Shown here piece by piece: positions 16,203 to 24,546 of a stretch of DNA of 38,385 nt. How positions within the stretch are numbered: the first letter of the stretch is position 1; each line of letters opens with the position of its first letter. Source of the DNA: RUG721 sp040307385 (GTDB lineage Bacteria > Actinomycetota > Coriobacteriia > Coriobacteriales > Atopobiaceae); assembly GCA_040307385.1 (NCBI GenBank), contig JAWRJQ010000096.1, positions 1 to 38,385 of the forward strand, in the 5' to 3' direction. Under the pieces are notes generated by a model. It had not been told where the DNA came from and did no database searches. It worked only from the letters and a program-made list of their open reading frames with translations. A program made the position numbers and the translations under genes.

Positions 16203-17612
16203 ATGGCAGTTGTAGAGTTCTTTGTCAACATCCTATCCACACCGGCGATTCTCGTCGGCCTTCTCGCCCTCCTTGGCCTTGTCCTTCAGGGCAAGCCTAT
16301 CGAAGACGCCGTCATGGGCACCGTTAAAACCATCGTCGGTTTCTTGGTGCTATCCGCCGGCGCGAGCTTCCTGCAGTCCGGCTCCCTGCTCGCGTTTGGC
16401 GAGGTGTTCAACTATGCCTTCAACATGCAGGGCGTTGTTCCCAACAACGAGGCCGTCGTATCCATGGCCCTCGAGCAGTTCGGGTCCGACACCGCCCTCA
16501 TCATGTGCGTCGGCATGATCCTCAACATCGTCCTCGCGCGCTTTTCCCGCCTGCGCTACATCTTCCTGACCGGCCATCACACCCTGTACATGGCCTGCAT
16601 GCTCGCGGTCATCCTGTCTGTCGGCGGCCTGTCCGGCGCCCAGCTCATCATCGCCGGCGGCTGCCTGCTCGCATTCATCATGGTTGTGTCTCCCGCATAC
16701 TGCCAGCCCACGTTCAAGAAGGTGACCGGCACCGAGGGCGTTGCGCTCGGCCACTTCGGCGGCATCGGCTATGCTCTCGCCGGCGTTGTGGGCAAGGCGT
16801 TCAAGGGCAGCAAGTCAACCGAGGACCTCAAGTTCCCCAAACGCCTCATCTTCCTGCGCGACACAACGGTCTCCATCTCCATCACCATGATGGTCCTGTT
16901 CATCGTGGTAACGGGCATCGCGGTTGCCAAGGGCATCCTCGGCGCCGACCCCACGCAGTTCGCGCACCTCAATGACCTGCTCAACGTGGGTACCGAGACC
17001 CACGTCAACTGGATCGTCTGGGCTCTTACCGCAGGCATGAGCTTCGCCGGCGGCGTGTATATCATCCTGGCCGGCGTCCGCCTGATCGTGGGCGAGATCG
17101 TTCCCGCATTCAAGGGCATTGCCGAGAAGCTCGTCCCCGGCGCGATTCCCGCAATCGACTGCCCCGTCGCCTATCCCTATGCCCCCAATGCCGTGATCAT
17201 CGGCTTCCTGACGTCCTTCCTTGCCGGCATCGTGGGCCTGCTCGTGCTCACCGGCATCAACGGCGTCATTCCCGTCGCGCTCATTCTCCCCGGTGTCGTG
17301 CCTCACTTCTTCTGCGGCGCAACGGCAGGCGTGTTCGGCAATGCGGAGGGCGGCGTCAAGGGCTGCGTGGCAGGCGCCTTCGCGCATGGCCTGCTCATCA
17401 CCTTCCTGCCCGCCATCTGCATGCCCGTGTTCACGGCGCTCGGCTTTACGGCGGCCACCTTCTCCGATGCCGACTTCTCCTGGATGGGCATCCTGTTCGG
17501 CAACGTCGCCCAGGGCATTCAGAGCACCGTGCTCATGGTTGTGTGCATCGTCGTGTTCTGCGCGCCCATCGTGTACAACCTCGTTGCGCCCAAGAAGGAT
17601 GCAACCAGGTAA
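16203..17612 (+). CDS. PTS IIC component, ascorbate (UlaA/SgaT) family
   Basis: A 469-residue integral membrane permease with about eleven to twelve hydrophobic segments. The N-terminal LVLQGKPIEDAVMGTVKTIVGF block and the FCGATAGVFGNAEGG motif are typical of UlaA/SgaT. It translocates the sugar while IIB phosphorylates it. A strong AAAGGAGG lies 5 bases before the ATG. It follows IIA after 99 bases. Members in gut actinobacteria may take substrates other than ascorbate. Confidence 0.92.
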   Translation: MAVVEFFVNILSTPAILVGLLALLGLVLQGKPIEDAVMGTVKTIVGFLVLSAGASFLQSGSLLAFGEVFNYAFNMQGVVPNNEAVVSMALEQFGSDTALIMCVGMILNIVLARFSRLRYIFLTGHHTLYMACMLAVILSVGGLSGAQLIIAGGCLLAFIMVVSPAYCQPTFKKVTGTEGVALGHFGGIGYALAGVVGKAFKGSKSTEDLKFPKRLIFLRDTTVSISITMMVLFIVVTGIAVAKGILGADPTQFAHLNDLLNVGTETHVNWIVWALTAGMSFAGGVYIILAGVRLIVGEIVPAFKGIAEKLVPGAIPAIDCPVAYPYAPNAVIIGFLTSFLAGIVGLLVLTGINGVIPVALILPGVVPHFFCGATAGVFGNAEGGVKGCVAGAFAHGLLITFLPAICMPVFTALGFTAATFSDADFSWMGILFGNVAQGIQSTVLMVVCIVVFCAPIVYNLVAPKKDATR

Positions 17613-17651
17613 GGTTTCCGGCTCGACGGCCCTATAATGGGTTCATGGGTT

Positions 17652-17678
17652 TGCCGGGACGCAGCGCGCGTCCCGGCA
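17652..17678 (+). other. Intercistronic hairpin between IIC and IIB
   Basis: TGCCGGGACGC (17652-17662) pairs perfectly with GCGTCCCGGCA (17668-17678) around 5 bases. There is no T run, so it is more likely an mRNA stability or processing element than a terminator. A consensus TATAAT at 17633-17638 lies just upstream but has no good -35, so a separate IIB promoter is possible and unproven. Confidence 0.5.
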
Positions 17679-17728
17679 CGCGCTTTGGGAGTTCGCTCGC
17701 CGTCCCTGCTCACGCAAAGGAGTGAAGC

Positions 17729-18016
17729 ATGAAGGTATCCAAGATTATGTGCGCGTGCGGTTCCGGTCTGGGTTCAAGCCTTATGGTTGAGATGAACATC
17801 CAGGACGTTCTCAAGAAGATGGGCATCGAAGGCGTCTCCGTCACCCACTCCACGACGTCCGATGTCAAGCCCGGCGCTGCCGACCTGTTCGTCGTCGGAC
17901 GCGATTTGGCCGACTTCATCAAGGATGTTCCCGCAGAGCAGATCGTCGTTCTGCAGAACATCATCGACAAGAACGAGCTGGAGGAGAAGCTGCGCGAAAA
18001 GAACATCGAGGCTTAA
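17729..18016 (+). CDS. PTS IIB component, ascorbate family
   Basis: A 95-residue phosphocarrier. The N-terminal IMCACGSGLGSS holds the phosphorylated Cys (Cys10, before GSGxGSS), as in UlaB. It accepts phosphate from the IIA protein and gives it to the sugar bound by IIC. It is the last gene of the operon. A hairpin-containing 116-base gap separates it from IIC, and a strong hairpin terminator follows. Confidence 0.92.
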   Translation: MKVSKIMCACGSGLGSSLMVEMNIQDVLKKMGIEGVSVTHSTTSDVKPGAADLFVVGRDLADFIKDVPAEQIVVLQNIIDKNELEEKLREKNIEA

Positions 18017-18052
18017 GATCCCAGCTTCCCGCAACCCAGCCATGCGGTACGC

Positions 18053-18084
18053 ATACGCTGCAGGACATCGCTCCTGCAGCGTAT
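18053..18084. terminator. Terminator between the PTS operon and the ACT gene
   Basis: ATACGCTGCAGGA (18053-18065) pairs perfectly with TCCTGCAGCGTAT (18072-18084) around 6 bases. The T tail on the plus strand is weak (CGGTTT). It lies between convergent stops at 18016 and 18094 and may act in both directions. Confidence 0.7.
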
Positions 18085-18093
18085 CGGTTTGGA

Positions 18094-19509
18094 TCACGAC
18101 CGCCAGATGACGGGACCGCGCCCGGGCAGGATGGTGTAGCCTGCGTACCTCTCGGCAAGCTCCTCGCGGCAGGCGTCGGCCAGCGCAGGATTGGCATCGT
18201 AGCTCGTCATGAGGTAGGGCTGCAGCTGCTCGTATTCCAGCTGCTCCGCCGACATACCGTCGCGGTTCGCCATCAGATCGCCCGTGAAGACGATGCCCAG
18301 CTCAGCGCAGGCGATGACCGTCTCGCCCACCACGTGGCCGCCCGCGCCTTCGAACACCTCGAACAGCCAGTTGCCGAAGCGGATTGATCCGATGAACTCG
18401 AGCGGATCGTCGCCCGTGCGCTCGCCGATGACGGCAAGATGGCCGAGCTGCGGCGGAACGTAGCTCGAGACGATCTTGGACAGCGCCACGAACGGGGCGT
18501 TGGAGGCCTTGCGCTCGCGCAGCCCGCCGCGCCCGCGCTGCTCGGCGGCAAAGCTGTCGTAGCTGTCGCGCACCAGATACACGGTATCGAACATGCTGCC
18601 CAGACCTGCAGCGTCCACATCGGCCTGGGTGAGCACGATGCTCTTGCGCCGCTCGTCGAAACCGGGAAAGAGCTCGCCGAGCACGCCGGCCATCTCCTCC
18701 TTGAAGCAGCCGAGCCCGCAGTCGATGAAGAGCAGCGCCTCGTAATACTCCAGCACATAGGTGTTGCCGCCGAAGGGCGGCTCGATCACATGCAGGGTAA
18801 GCTCCGGATCGAGGCGATGCGACGACACCTTGGGCGCAAAGCGCTCGCCGCGATGCTCCGCAACGAGGTTGGCGAAGCGCAATATGTTCTCAAAGGCCTC
18901 GCGCGGCGACTCATGGCGCTTATCGAGCACCTGCATGACCTTGTTCGCGCTGGACAGGGCGCCGTTCGTCTCGTCTTGCGAAAGGCCCAGCATCTCGCGC
19001 AGCTTATTGGCGAAGGTCACATAGAAGATCGTGGAGTCGAGCAGGCGATCGGTGGCCTCGTAGTCGAGCACCCGCACCTCGCAGATCTGCGACAGATCGT
19101 CGAGCAGGCCCTTGATCTCGGCGGTGTTCTCAACGAGCAGGCCCATCTTGAAGTTCTGGTAGGGCGTGCCGTTTTCCTGCGAATTGATGTAGGGGATGTT
19201 GACCTCGTGATCCTTGATGACCTCGAGCGTGGGCAGAAGCGCGCCCGGACGATCGGGCAGCACGAGCTCGATGAGGATGATCTGGCGCATGCCGGGATCG
19301 TCCACGAGATATTTGACCTCCTCGAGGCGCTTGGAGATGCGCTCCTGCTGCTGCTCATCGGCTTCGACCTCGATGAGCAGCGTGTTCGTGTCGACCGCGC
19401 GGTTGTAGTTCACGCGGACGATATTGCCGCCGACCTCGGTGATGACCTTGGTGGCGGTGAGAAACGCGCCCGCCTGGTCGGGCATGGTGGTGATGTAGGT
19501 CTTGCGCAT
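18094..19509 (-). CDS. Tandem ACT domains fused to a degenerate metallo-beta-lactamase fold
   Basis: A 471-residue protein. Two ACT domains are visible: about 1-70 (TMPDQAGAFLTATKVITEVGGNI) and about 75-150 (LPDRPGALLPTLEVIKDHEVNI). They normally bind amino acids or similar ligands. A helical linker (150-215) leads to a metallo-beta-lactamase-type domain (FGGNTYVLEYYEALLFIDCG, GIVFTGD). The usual metal motif HxHxDH reads TQADVDAAG and the late PGHG reads PGRG, so most metal ligands are gone. GGHVVGE and FTGD remain. It is more likely a ligand sensor or a binding protein than a standard hydrolase. It is monocistronic or leads into the kinase operon's 3' side. Confidence 0.75.
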   Translation of the reverse strand: MRKTYITTMPDQAGAFLTATKVITEVGGNIVRVNYNRAVDTNTLLIEVEADEQQQERISKRLEEVKYLVDDPGMRQIILIELVLPDRPGALLPTLEVIKDHEVNIPYINSQENGTPYQNFKMGLLVENTAEIKGLLDDLSQICEVRVLDYEATDRLLDSTIFYVTFANKLREMLGLSQDETNGALSSANKVMQVLDKRHESPREAFENILRFANLVAEHRGERFAPKVSSHRLDPELTLHVIEPPFGGNTYVLEYYEALLFIDCGLGCFKEEMAGVLGELFPGFDERRKSIVLTQADVDAAGLGSMFDTVYLVRDSYDSFAAEQRGRGGLRERKASNAPFVALSKIVSSYVPPQLGHLAVIGERTGDDPLEFIGSIRFGNWLFEVFEGAGGHVVGETVIACAELGIVFTGDLMANRDGMSAEQLEYEQLQPYLMTSYDANPALADACREELAERYAGYTILPGRGPVIWRS

Positions 19510-19633
19510 GGGGCCTCCCGGCTCGCTTCGGGTGCCTTAGATGATAGCGCACCCGCAATACCTGCGCAGACGTGCGTCACGCACGCGTTACAGAGGAGCG
19601 GAGGCTCCGTGCGTCACCCAGCCCGAGCGGCGG

Positions 19634-21337
19634 CTACCCCTCGGGCAGGACCGCGCGGATGCACATGGCCATGGAGATGGCTCCGGCATCGGGCGTGCCC
19701 AGGCTGCGCTCGGCAGCCGGGCGGGCGCGGCCGACCTGGGGAACCATGTCCTTCGTCGCCTCCGCAGCCTGCTCGGCCGCTGCGCACGCAGATCTCCACG
19801 CATCGACAAGCGCGGCACCATGCGCCGCCTGCGCAGCGAGCTCCTCGCCGAACGGGATCAGGGCATCGAGCATGGTCTTATCTCCGCGATGCGCACCCCC
19901 GAGCGCGAGCATCTTCTCGTATGCGGCTTTGACGGCTGCCGCCGCGACGACGGCATCGTATGCTTCGGCATGGTCGCCCACCACGGCGCCTGCCGCCTCG
20001 AGTGCGGAGCCCCAGAGAATCCCGGAGGTCCCGCCCGCCTTCGCCGCCCACGCGCGGCCCGCCTCCTTAAGCACCGACCCCGCCGCGGCACCGCGTTCGA
20101 GCGCCGATACGGCAGCTTGGTGCGCGAAGGAGGAGCCCTTCACCATGCCGCGACCGTGATCGCCGTCGCCGGCCACGCCATCGATCCGCGCAAGCTCCCG
20201 CTCGGCATCGGCCATGGCCTGCGCCATGCGTCCCAGTGCGGAAACGATATACGCCGCCGCCCTTGCCGAGGCCTCGGAGCCCGCCTCGAAGCCTCCCTCC
20301 GCCTGCGTGCGCTCCGCATACACCTTGCGCTCGCCCGATGCCATCGAGCCGATGCCCGTGCGGAAGGACGCGGTATCGCAGGGAGCCGTCCAGTACGTTT
20401 CAAGCTCATCGTCGAGAAACTCCACCGCAAGCGCGATGCCCTCCATGTCGAGGGAGGTGACGTATTCGCCCACGAGAGGATCGACCAGCGTATAGCCCCG
20501 CTCCTCGAGGATCTCGCGCACCGTTCCCCACACGACGAACAGCTCCTCGTACTTGGTGGAGCCCAGTCCGTCGAGAATGACGGCGATGCGCTTCGTGTCA
20601 TCGTCAGGAGCCTCGGCGAGCACGCGATCGACGAGGATGCGGGCGATCTCCGCAGCGGATCCCATGTCGTCCTCGCCCACGCCGGGTTCGCCATGGATGC
20701 CCTGGCCGACCTCCATCTTGCCCTGCGGCACCTGGAAGAGCGGCTCCTTCTCGCCGGGGAGCGTGCAGCCGCGAAAACCCATGGACATGGTGCGGGTGCG
20801 GTCGTTGGCCCGCTCCGCAACGCCGACGAGCTCATCGAGGGATGCGCCCGCCGCCGCAGCGGCTCCCGCAGCTTTGAAAACCATGAACGTGCCCACGTTG
20901 CCCCGGCGCTTCTCGGCCTCCTCGGGCGGGGCAGCCGCAACGTCGTCGGTGATGTAGAAGGTGCGGCAGTCGATGCCCGCTTCGATGAGGCGGTCGCGCG
21001 CCATATTGAAGTTCATCTTGTCGCCCGCATAGTTCCCGCCCATGATGAAGATGCCGGCGCCGTTGTCGACGGCATGCGCGACGCCGAGCACATCCTCGGT
21101 GGAAGGCGACGTGAAGACGTTGCCCACCACCGTGCCGTCCATGAAGCCGTCGCCCACGATGCCGCAGAACGCCGGATAGTGCCCGGAGCCGCCGCCGTTG
21201 ATGACGGCCACCTTACCGTCGGGCATCTTGGTAGCACGGGCAACGCCGCCGGGAAGGCGGACCACGTAGTCGGGATAGGCGGCGACATAGCCCTTGAGCA
21301 TGTCCTCGCGGAAGGCCTTGGGATCGTTGTAGAGCAT
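19634..21337 (-). CDS. Dihydroxyacetone kinase-family protein, DhaK and DhaL domains fused
   Basis: A 567-residue fused kinase. The DhaK domain (about 1-335) has GGGSGHYP at 48-55 and GIHGEPG with His215, the residue that binds the keto substrate covalently as a hemiaminal. The DhaL domain (about 355-567) has AGDGDHG near 390 (Mg-ATP site) and AERSLGTPDAGAIS near the end. Fused forms use ATP directly. The Glu found after His in typical dihydroxyacetone kinases (GHEP) is Tyr54 here, hinting at another keto-sugar. The ATG at 21337 follows GAAAGGGGG. It is the last gene of the minus-strand PTS/aldolase operon. Confidence 0.88.
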   Translation of the reverse strand: MLYNDPKAFREDMLKGYVAAYPDYVVRLPGGVARATKMPDGKVAVINGGGSGHYPAFCGIVGDGFMDGTVVGNVFTSPSTEDVLGVAHAVDNGAGIFIMGGNYAGDKMNFNMARDRLIEAGIDCRTFYITDDVAAAPPEEAEKRRGNVGTFMVFKAAGAAAAAGASLDELVGVAERANDRTRTMSMGFRGCTLPGEKEPLFQVPQGKMEVGQGIHGEPGVGEDDMGSAAEIARILVDRVLAEAPDDDTKRIAVILDGLGSTKYEELFVVWGTVREILEERGYTLVDPLVGEYVTSLDMEGIALAVEFLDDELETYWTAPCDTASFRTGIGSMASGERKVYAERTQAEGGFEAGSEASARAAAYIVSALGRMAQAMADAERELARIDGVAGDGDHGRGMVKGSSFAHQAAVSALERGAAAGSVLKEAGRAWAAKAGGTSGILWGSALEAAGAVVGDHAEAYDAVVAAAAVKAAYEKMLALGGAHRGDKTMLDALIPFGEELAAQAAHGAALVDAWRSACAAAEQAAEATKDMVPQVGRARPAAERSLGTPDAGAISMAMCIRAVLPEG

Positions 21338-21415
21338 AAGGTGCCCCCTTTCATCGTTTCGATGTGCGAGGCGGGCGCGGGCATGGCCCGCCCCATCTCG
21401 CATCCACGAGCCGTT

Positions 21416-22066
21416 CTAGCGCTGCTCGGCGAAATAATCCCTGATGCCGATCAGCAGGTATGCGCCGGCGAGGGCGCCCTGGTCGACGACGCCTTTGGCC
21501 TTGGCCGCATGCACGGCTGCCTTGCCGAACTTGGGCAGCATGTCCTTGGTGGCCTCGCAGCCCGCCAACGCCCCCTCTGCAGCCGCTGCGGCAACATCGG
21601 AAAAGCCCGCCTCGGGGTTCGACGCAACGCAGGCAGCGGCGGCCTGAGCGCCGGCATCGGCGGCATCAAGCAGGGTGCGGTCGCCGAGCTCGCACTTGCC
21701 GCGCTTCTGCACCCCTTCCGCGAAAGCCGCGGCGAAGGTCGCAAGATCGGGAGGCGTGAGCGCCTCCTTGCCTTTCAGGGCCTTGCCTGCCGCCATGATA
21801 CCGGAACTCATGAGCGTTCCCATGGTCGAGGGAACGAGATTCTGCATCTTCATCGCAGCCTTCACGAGCTGTTTGCCGATCTCGCCCTCGGAGGCCGTCT
21901 CGCGCAGGAAATCGGGCAGGGCCCTGAAGCCCTTGTCCATCGTCAGGCCGAGATCGCCGTCGCCCATGGCGGCGTCCATCTCGCACAGCTCGTCCTTCTT
22001 CTCGGCGAAGATGGCCGCTACATACTCGAAGACTTCCGGGATGTCGTTGATCGAAAGCGAGTCCAT
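21416..22066 (-). CDS. DhaL-type kinase subunit, divergent
   Basis: A 216-residue, mostly helical DAK2-domain protein. It carries the Mg-nucleotide motif MGDGDLG at 34-40 (GDGDHG in typical members) and KFGKAAV near 180. The C-terminal segment ends VVDQGALAGAYLLIG in place of the usual GERSIGH-DPGA, so it belongs to a divergent DhaL group. It would carry ADP/ATP for the DhaK protein encoded just upstream (26-base gap). PEP-dependent DhaL needs DhaM, which is not seen in the window. The ATG at 22066 follows AAGGAGGGG. Confidence 0.85.
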   Translation of the reverse strand: MDSLSINDIPEVFEYVAAIFAEKKDELCEMDAAMGDGDLGLTMDKGFRALPDFLRETASEGEIGKQLVKAAMKMQNLVPSTMGTLMSSGIMAAGKALKGKEALTPPDLATFAAAFAEGVQKRGKCELGDRTLLDAADAGAQAAAACVASNPEAGFSDVAAAAAEGALAGCEATKDMLPKFGKAAVHAAKAKGVVDQGALAGAYLLIGIRDYFAEQR

Positions 22067-22092
22067 AAGCCCCTCCTTGCTCGGATCGCGAA

Positions 22093-23082
22093 CTACTTCT
22101 GGCAGATGAACGGGGTGCTGACCGGATAGTCGAAATAGGATTTGAGCTCGTCATCGACCTTGCAGATCGAGATGGAGGCGCCCATCATCTCCATGGAGGT
22201 GGCATACTCGCCCGTCCAGGAGCGGTAGACGGCAATGCCCTGCTCTTCGAGCAGCATGCGCACGGAGCGGTTGAGGATGTAGAGCTCCTCCACGGAGGTC
22301 GCTCCCAGACCGTTGATGAGCAGGGCAACCTCATCGCCGGCGGAAAGCGGCATGTCTTTGAGGATCGCGTCGACGGACTCGCGCGCCAGCTCATCCGCGC
22401 TTTTAAGGGGGCCGTTCCAGATGCCGGGTTCGCCGTGGATACCCATGCCGAAGGCCATCTCGTCGTCGTCAAGCTGGAAGTTGGCGTGGCCGACCTCGGG
22501 CACCACGCAAGGGGTGAGGGCGAAGCCGACGGTGCGGACGTTATCGCCGGCTTTTCGAGCGGCGGCACGCACCTCGTCCAGCGTGCCCATCTGCGCTGCC
22601 TTGGCGCCGGCGGCCTTGTACATGAAGAAGATGCCCGCAACGCCGCGACGGGCGGCAACGTTTTCGTTCGAGAGCACGTCATCCGCGCCCACCAGCGATA
22701 CAACCTCGATATCGTCCATCTCGAGCAGCTCGGCGGCCATGTCGAAGTTCATGATGTCGCCGGTATAGTTGCCATAGAGGAACAGAACTCCGGCGCCGGT
22801 CTCGACCTCCTTGGCGATGGTATAGATCTGCTCAGCGGACGGGGACTGGAAGACGCCGCCCACGCCGCAGCCGTCGAGCAGGCCCTCGCCCACATAGCCG
22901 AGGAACAGGGGCAGGTGCCCGGTGCCGCCGCCGGTGATGATGGCAACCTTGCCGGGCTTCTTGCGTGCGGTGCAGTAGCATCTCAGGTCGCCGTTCGCAC
23001 ACGTGACCTCGGGATGCGCGGCGTAGATGCCCTCGAGCATCTCATCGACGTACGCTTCGGGCGCATTCATGATCTTCTTCAT
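22093..23082 (-). CDS. DhaK-type kinase subunit
   Basis: A 329-residue substrate-binding subunit. GGGTGHLP at 51-58 and GIHGEPG with His216 mark the DhaK fold; His56 and His216 are the usual substrate contacts. The normal Glu after His56 is Leu57. Related C4-sugar kinases, such as those for erythrulose, belong to this family, so a tetrulose or other short ketose is a reasonable alternative to dihydroxyacetone. The ATG at 23082 is chosen because GAAAGGAG precedes it. The membrane protein gene ends only 13 bases upstream and the divergent DhaL gene follows closely. Confidence 0.9.
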   Translation of the reverse strand: MKKIMNAPEAYVDEMLEGIYAAHPEVTCANGDLRCYCTARKKPGKVAIITGGGTGHLPLFLGYVGEGLLDGCGVGGVFQSPSAEQIYTIAKEVETGAGVLFLYGNYTGDIMNFDMAAELLEMDDIEVVSLVGADDVLSNENVAARRGVAGIFFMYKAAGAKAAQMGTLDEVRAAARKAGDNVRTVGFALTPCVVPEVGHANFQLDDDEMAFGMGIHGEPGIWNGPLKSADELARESVDAILKDMPLSAGDEVALLINGLGATSVEELYILNRSVRMLLEEQGIAVYRSWTGEYATSMEMMGASISICKVDDELKSYFDYPVSTPFICQK

Positions 23083-23095
23083 AGCGTCGCTCCTT

Positions 23096-23695
23096 TCATC
23101 CAACGAAATAGACGAGGTAGTTCGTGACCACGGTCAAGAAGAGGAAGATCGTCTCCATGTATTGGAAGGGAACGGGATCCTTCTCCTTGTACTTCGTGGT
23201 CCATAGGTAGCCGAGATAGAACGCCGAGGCGATGTCGATGCCCGTGGGATCGATGTTGGGCGAGGGGATCAGCCATCTCAGCACCATGAACACGGCGAAA
23301 AACGCCATGCCTATGTAGAGGCTCCGCTTTTGATCGCCCTTGACCATCTGGCTGTAGTAGAACGCGTGCTTCATATCCGCCTTGCCGTAGAGGCGCTTGG
23401 CCTCGAGCAGCGCGCGGACGAGATACATCGACATCACGCCTGCAAAGTAGACCGCTGCGATGGGAATGTAGGCAACCCATGTGTTTGCGCCCGGGAAGAA
23501 CCTGAACGCAGTGTAGAGCCAGATGCCCGCCACGAGGGCCAGCTCGAGGAAGGAGGCCAGGTAGGCGCCCGCCGTCCTGGGGGGCGGATCCTTGAGCTCG
23601 TGCACGCGGGGAAGGCGAAACGACGTGCCCCTGCGTGACGTACCGCGCGCGCCCGTGCCTGCCGCCTTTCGCTTCCTGTTGTTCTTGCTGCTCAT
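23096..23695 (-). CDS. Unrecognised multi-pass membrane protein in the PTS/aldolase/kinase operon
   Basis: A 199-residue protein I do not recognise. A basic, polar N-terminal tail (about 1-40, rich in Arg, Lys, Ser and Thr) is followed by membrane segments near 43-65, 74-96, 125-144, possibly 152-167, and 178-197. A charged loop (LEAKRLYGKADMKHAFYYSQMVKGDQKR) separates segments 2 and 3. It stands between the class II aldolase and dhaK; its stop lies 13 bases before the dhaK ATG, so it is probably co-translated with the kinase. A YxGxxF-type PTS motif is not seen. Possible roles are a facilitator for the substrate or an aldehyde product, or a membrane partner of the kinase, but nothing in the sequence decides. 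Confidence 0.75.
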   Translation of the reverse strand: MSSKNNRKRKAAGTGARGTSRRGTSFRLPRVHELKDPPPRTAGAYLASFLELALVAGIWLYTAFRFFPGANTWVAYIPIAAVYFAGVMSMYLVRALLEAKRLYGKADMKHAFYYSQMVKGDQKRSLYIGMAFFAVFMVLRWLIPSPNIDPTGIDIASAFYLGYLWTTKYKEKDPVPFQYMETIFLFLTVVTNYLVYFVG

Positions 23696-23755
23696 ATAAC
23701 CGATCCCACCTACCGTCTGAACGGGGTGCCGGGCAGCGCAACGCGGCGCCGGGAC

Positions 23756-24424
23756 CTAGGCGTTCGGGAACTTGATCTCCTTCGGATATTCCCACTTCTG
23801 GAGCTCCTCGGGAGGGAAGGACTTGGGCTCTGCGCCCCCGGTGGCGGTGAGGGCGTGATGGTACAGCTCGGAGAGCTCCTCGATATAGCAAGCCTTGAGG
23901 TAGGCCTCCTCGATATTCGTCTCGTCGACGGCAACGGCGCCGTGACCTTGGAGCAAAAAGACGTCCGACTCCCTGCAGGGTTCGACGATGGTTTCCGCAA
24001 GGGCGGGCGTGCCGGGACGGCCGTAGGGGGCGACGGGAATCCGAGCCTTGGAGCAGTTCAGGTTGGCGATCTCGTACACGACGGCGGGAACCGGCTTCTC
24101 GAGAATCGCGAACACGGTCGCATACATGGAGTGCGTGTGCGCGACGGCCTTGACGTCGGAACGGGTCTCATAGATCTTCAGGTGCATCAGGGATTCCGAG
24201 GTCGGGCGCAGACCGGTCAGGTTCTCGACGACGTTCGCCTCAAGATCCATGACGATCATATCGGGCACCACGAGGTCCTCGCGATCGACGCTCGTCGGCG
24301 TGATGACCACGAGCCCGGTCTCGTCATCGCGAGCGGAGAAGTTGCCGGACTTGTGCTTGCACAGCCCCTCCCGCTGGGCCTGCTTGGCCACGTTCATGAC
24401 GCGGAGCTTCAGATCCTCAAGCAT
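23756..24424 (-). CDS. Class II aldolase (fuculose-1-phosphate aldolase/AraD family)
   Basis: A 222-residue zinc enzyme. SGNFSAR (26-32) binds the substrate phosphate, Glu77 (TSESLMH) is the catalytic acid/base, and zinc ligands are His96 and His98 (AHTHS) and His161 (QGHGA). This full set is expected for an aldolase that splits a ketose 1-phosphate into dihydroxyacetone phosphate and an aldehyde; ribulose-5-phosphate 4-epimerases share the fold. The downstream kinases suggest the products are short keto-sugars. AAAGGAG precedes the ATG at 24424. It is preceded by two hairpins after the IIC gene, so its level may be set separately from the transporter. Confidence 0.88.
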   Translation of the reverse strand: MLEDLKLRVMNVAKQAQREGLCKHKSGNFSARDDETGLVVITPTSVDREDLVVPDMIVMDLEANVVENLTGLRPTSESLMHLKIYETRSDVKAVAHTHSMYATVFAILEKPVPAVVYEIANLNCSKARIPVAPYGRPGTPALAETIVEPCRESDVFLLQGHGAVAVDETNIEEAYLKACYIEELSELYHHALTATGGAEPKSFPPEELQKWEYPKEIKFPNA

Positions 24425-24451
24425 GGTTGAACTCCTTTCATACATGGTTCC

Positions 24452-24500
24452 GATCGAACTTTCGATCAAACCGGCGGGCGCGCATGCGAGCGCCCACCGG
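24452..24500 (-). terminator. Two hairpins between the IIC and aldolase genes (attenuator or partial terminator)
   Basis: In transcript order, an 11-base-pair GC stem (24500-24490 with 24481-24471, one G-U pair, 8-base loop) is followed by TTTGATCG. A 7-base palindrome GATCGAA/TTCGATC (24452-24467) comes next. The first could act as a leaky terminator that lowers expression of the aldolase and kinases relative to the PTS genes. Confidence 0.5.
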
Positions 24501-24546
24501 CTTGCATGGGTGCAGACCCGACATGATGCCGGTCCGGCACGTGGCG

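Noticed and set aside
19541..22129. An 860-codon plus-strand open frame
   Set aside because: Antisense to the DhaK/DhaL genes, with Arg/His/Gly-rich composition and no recognisable domain.
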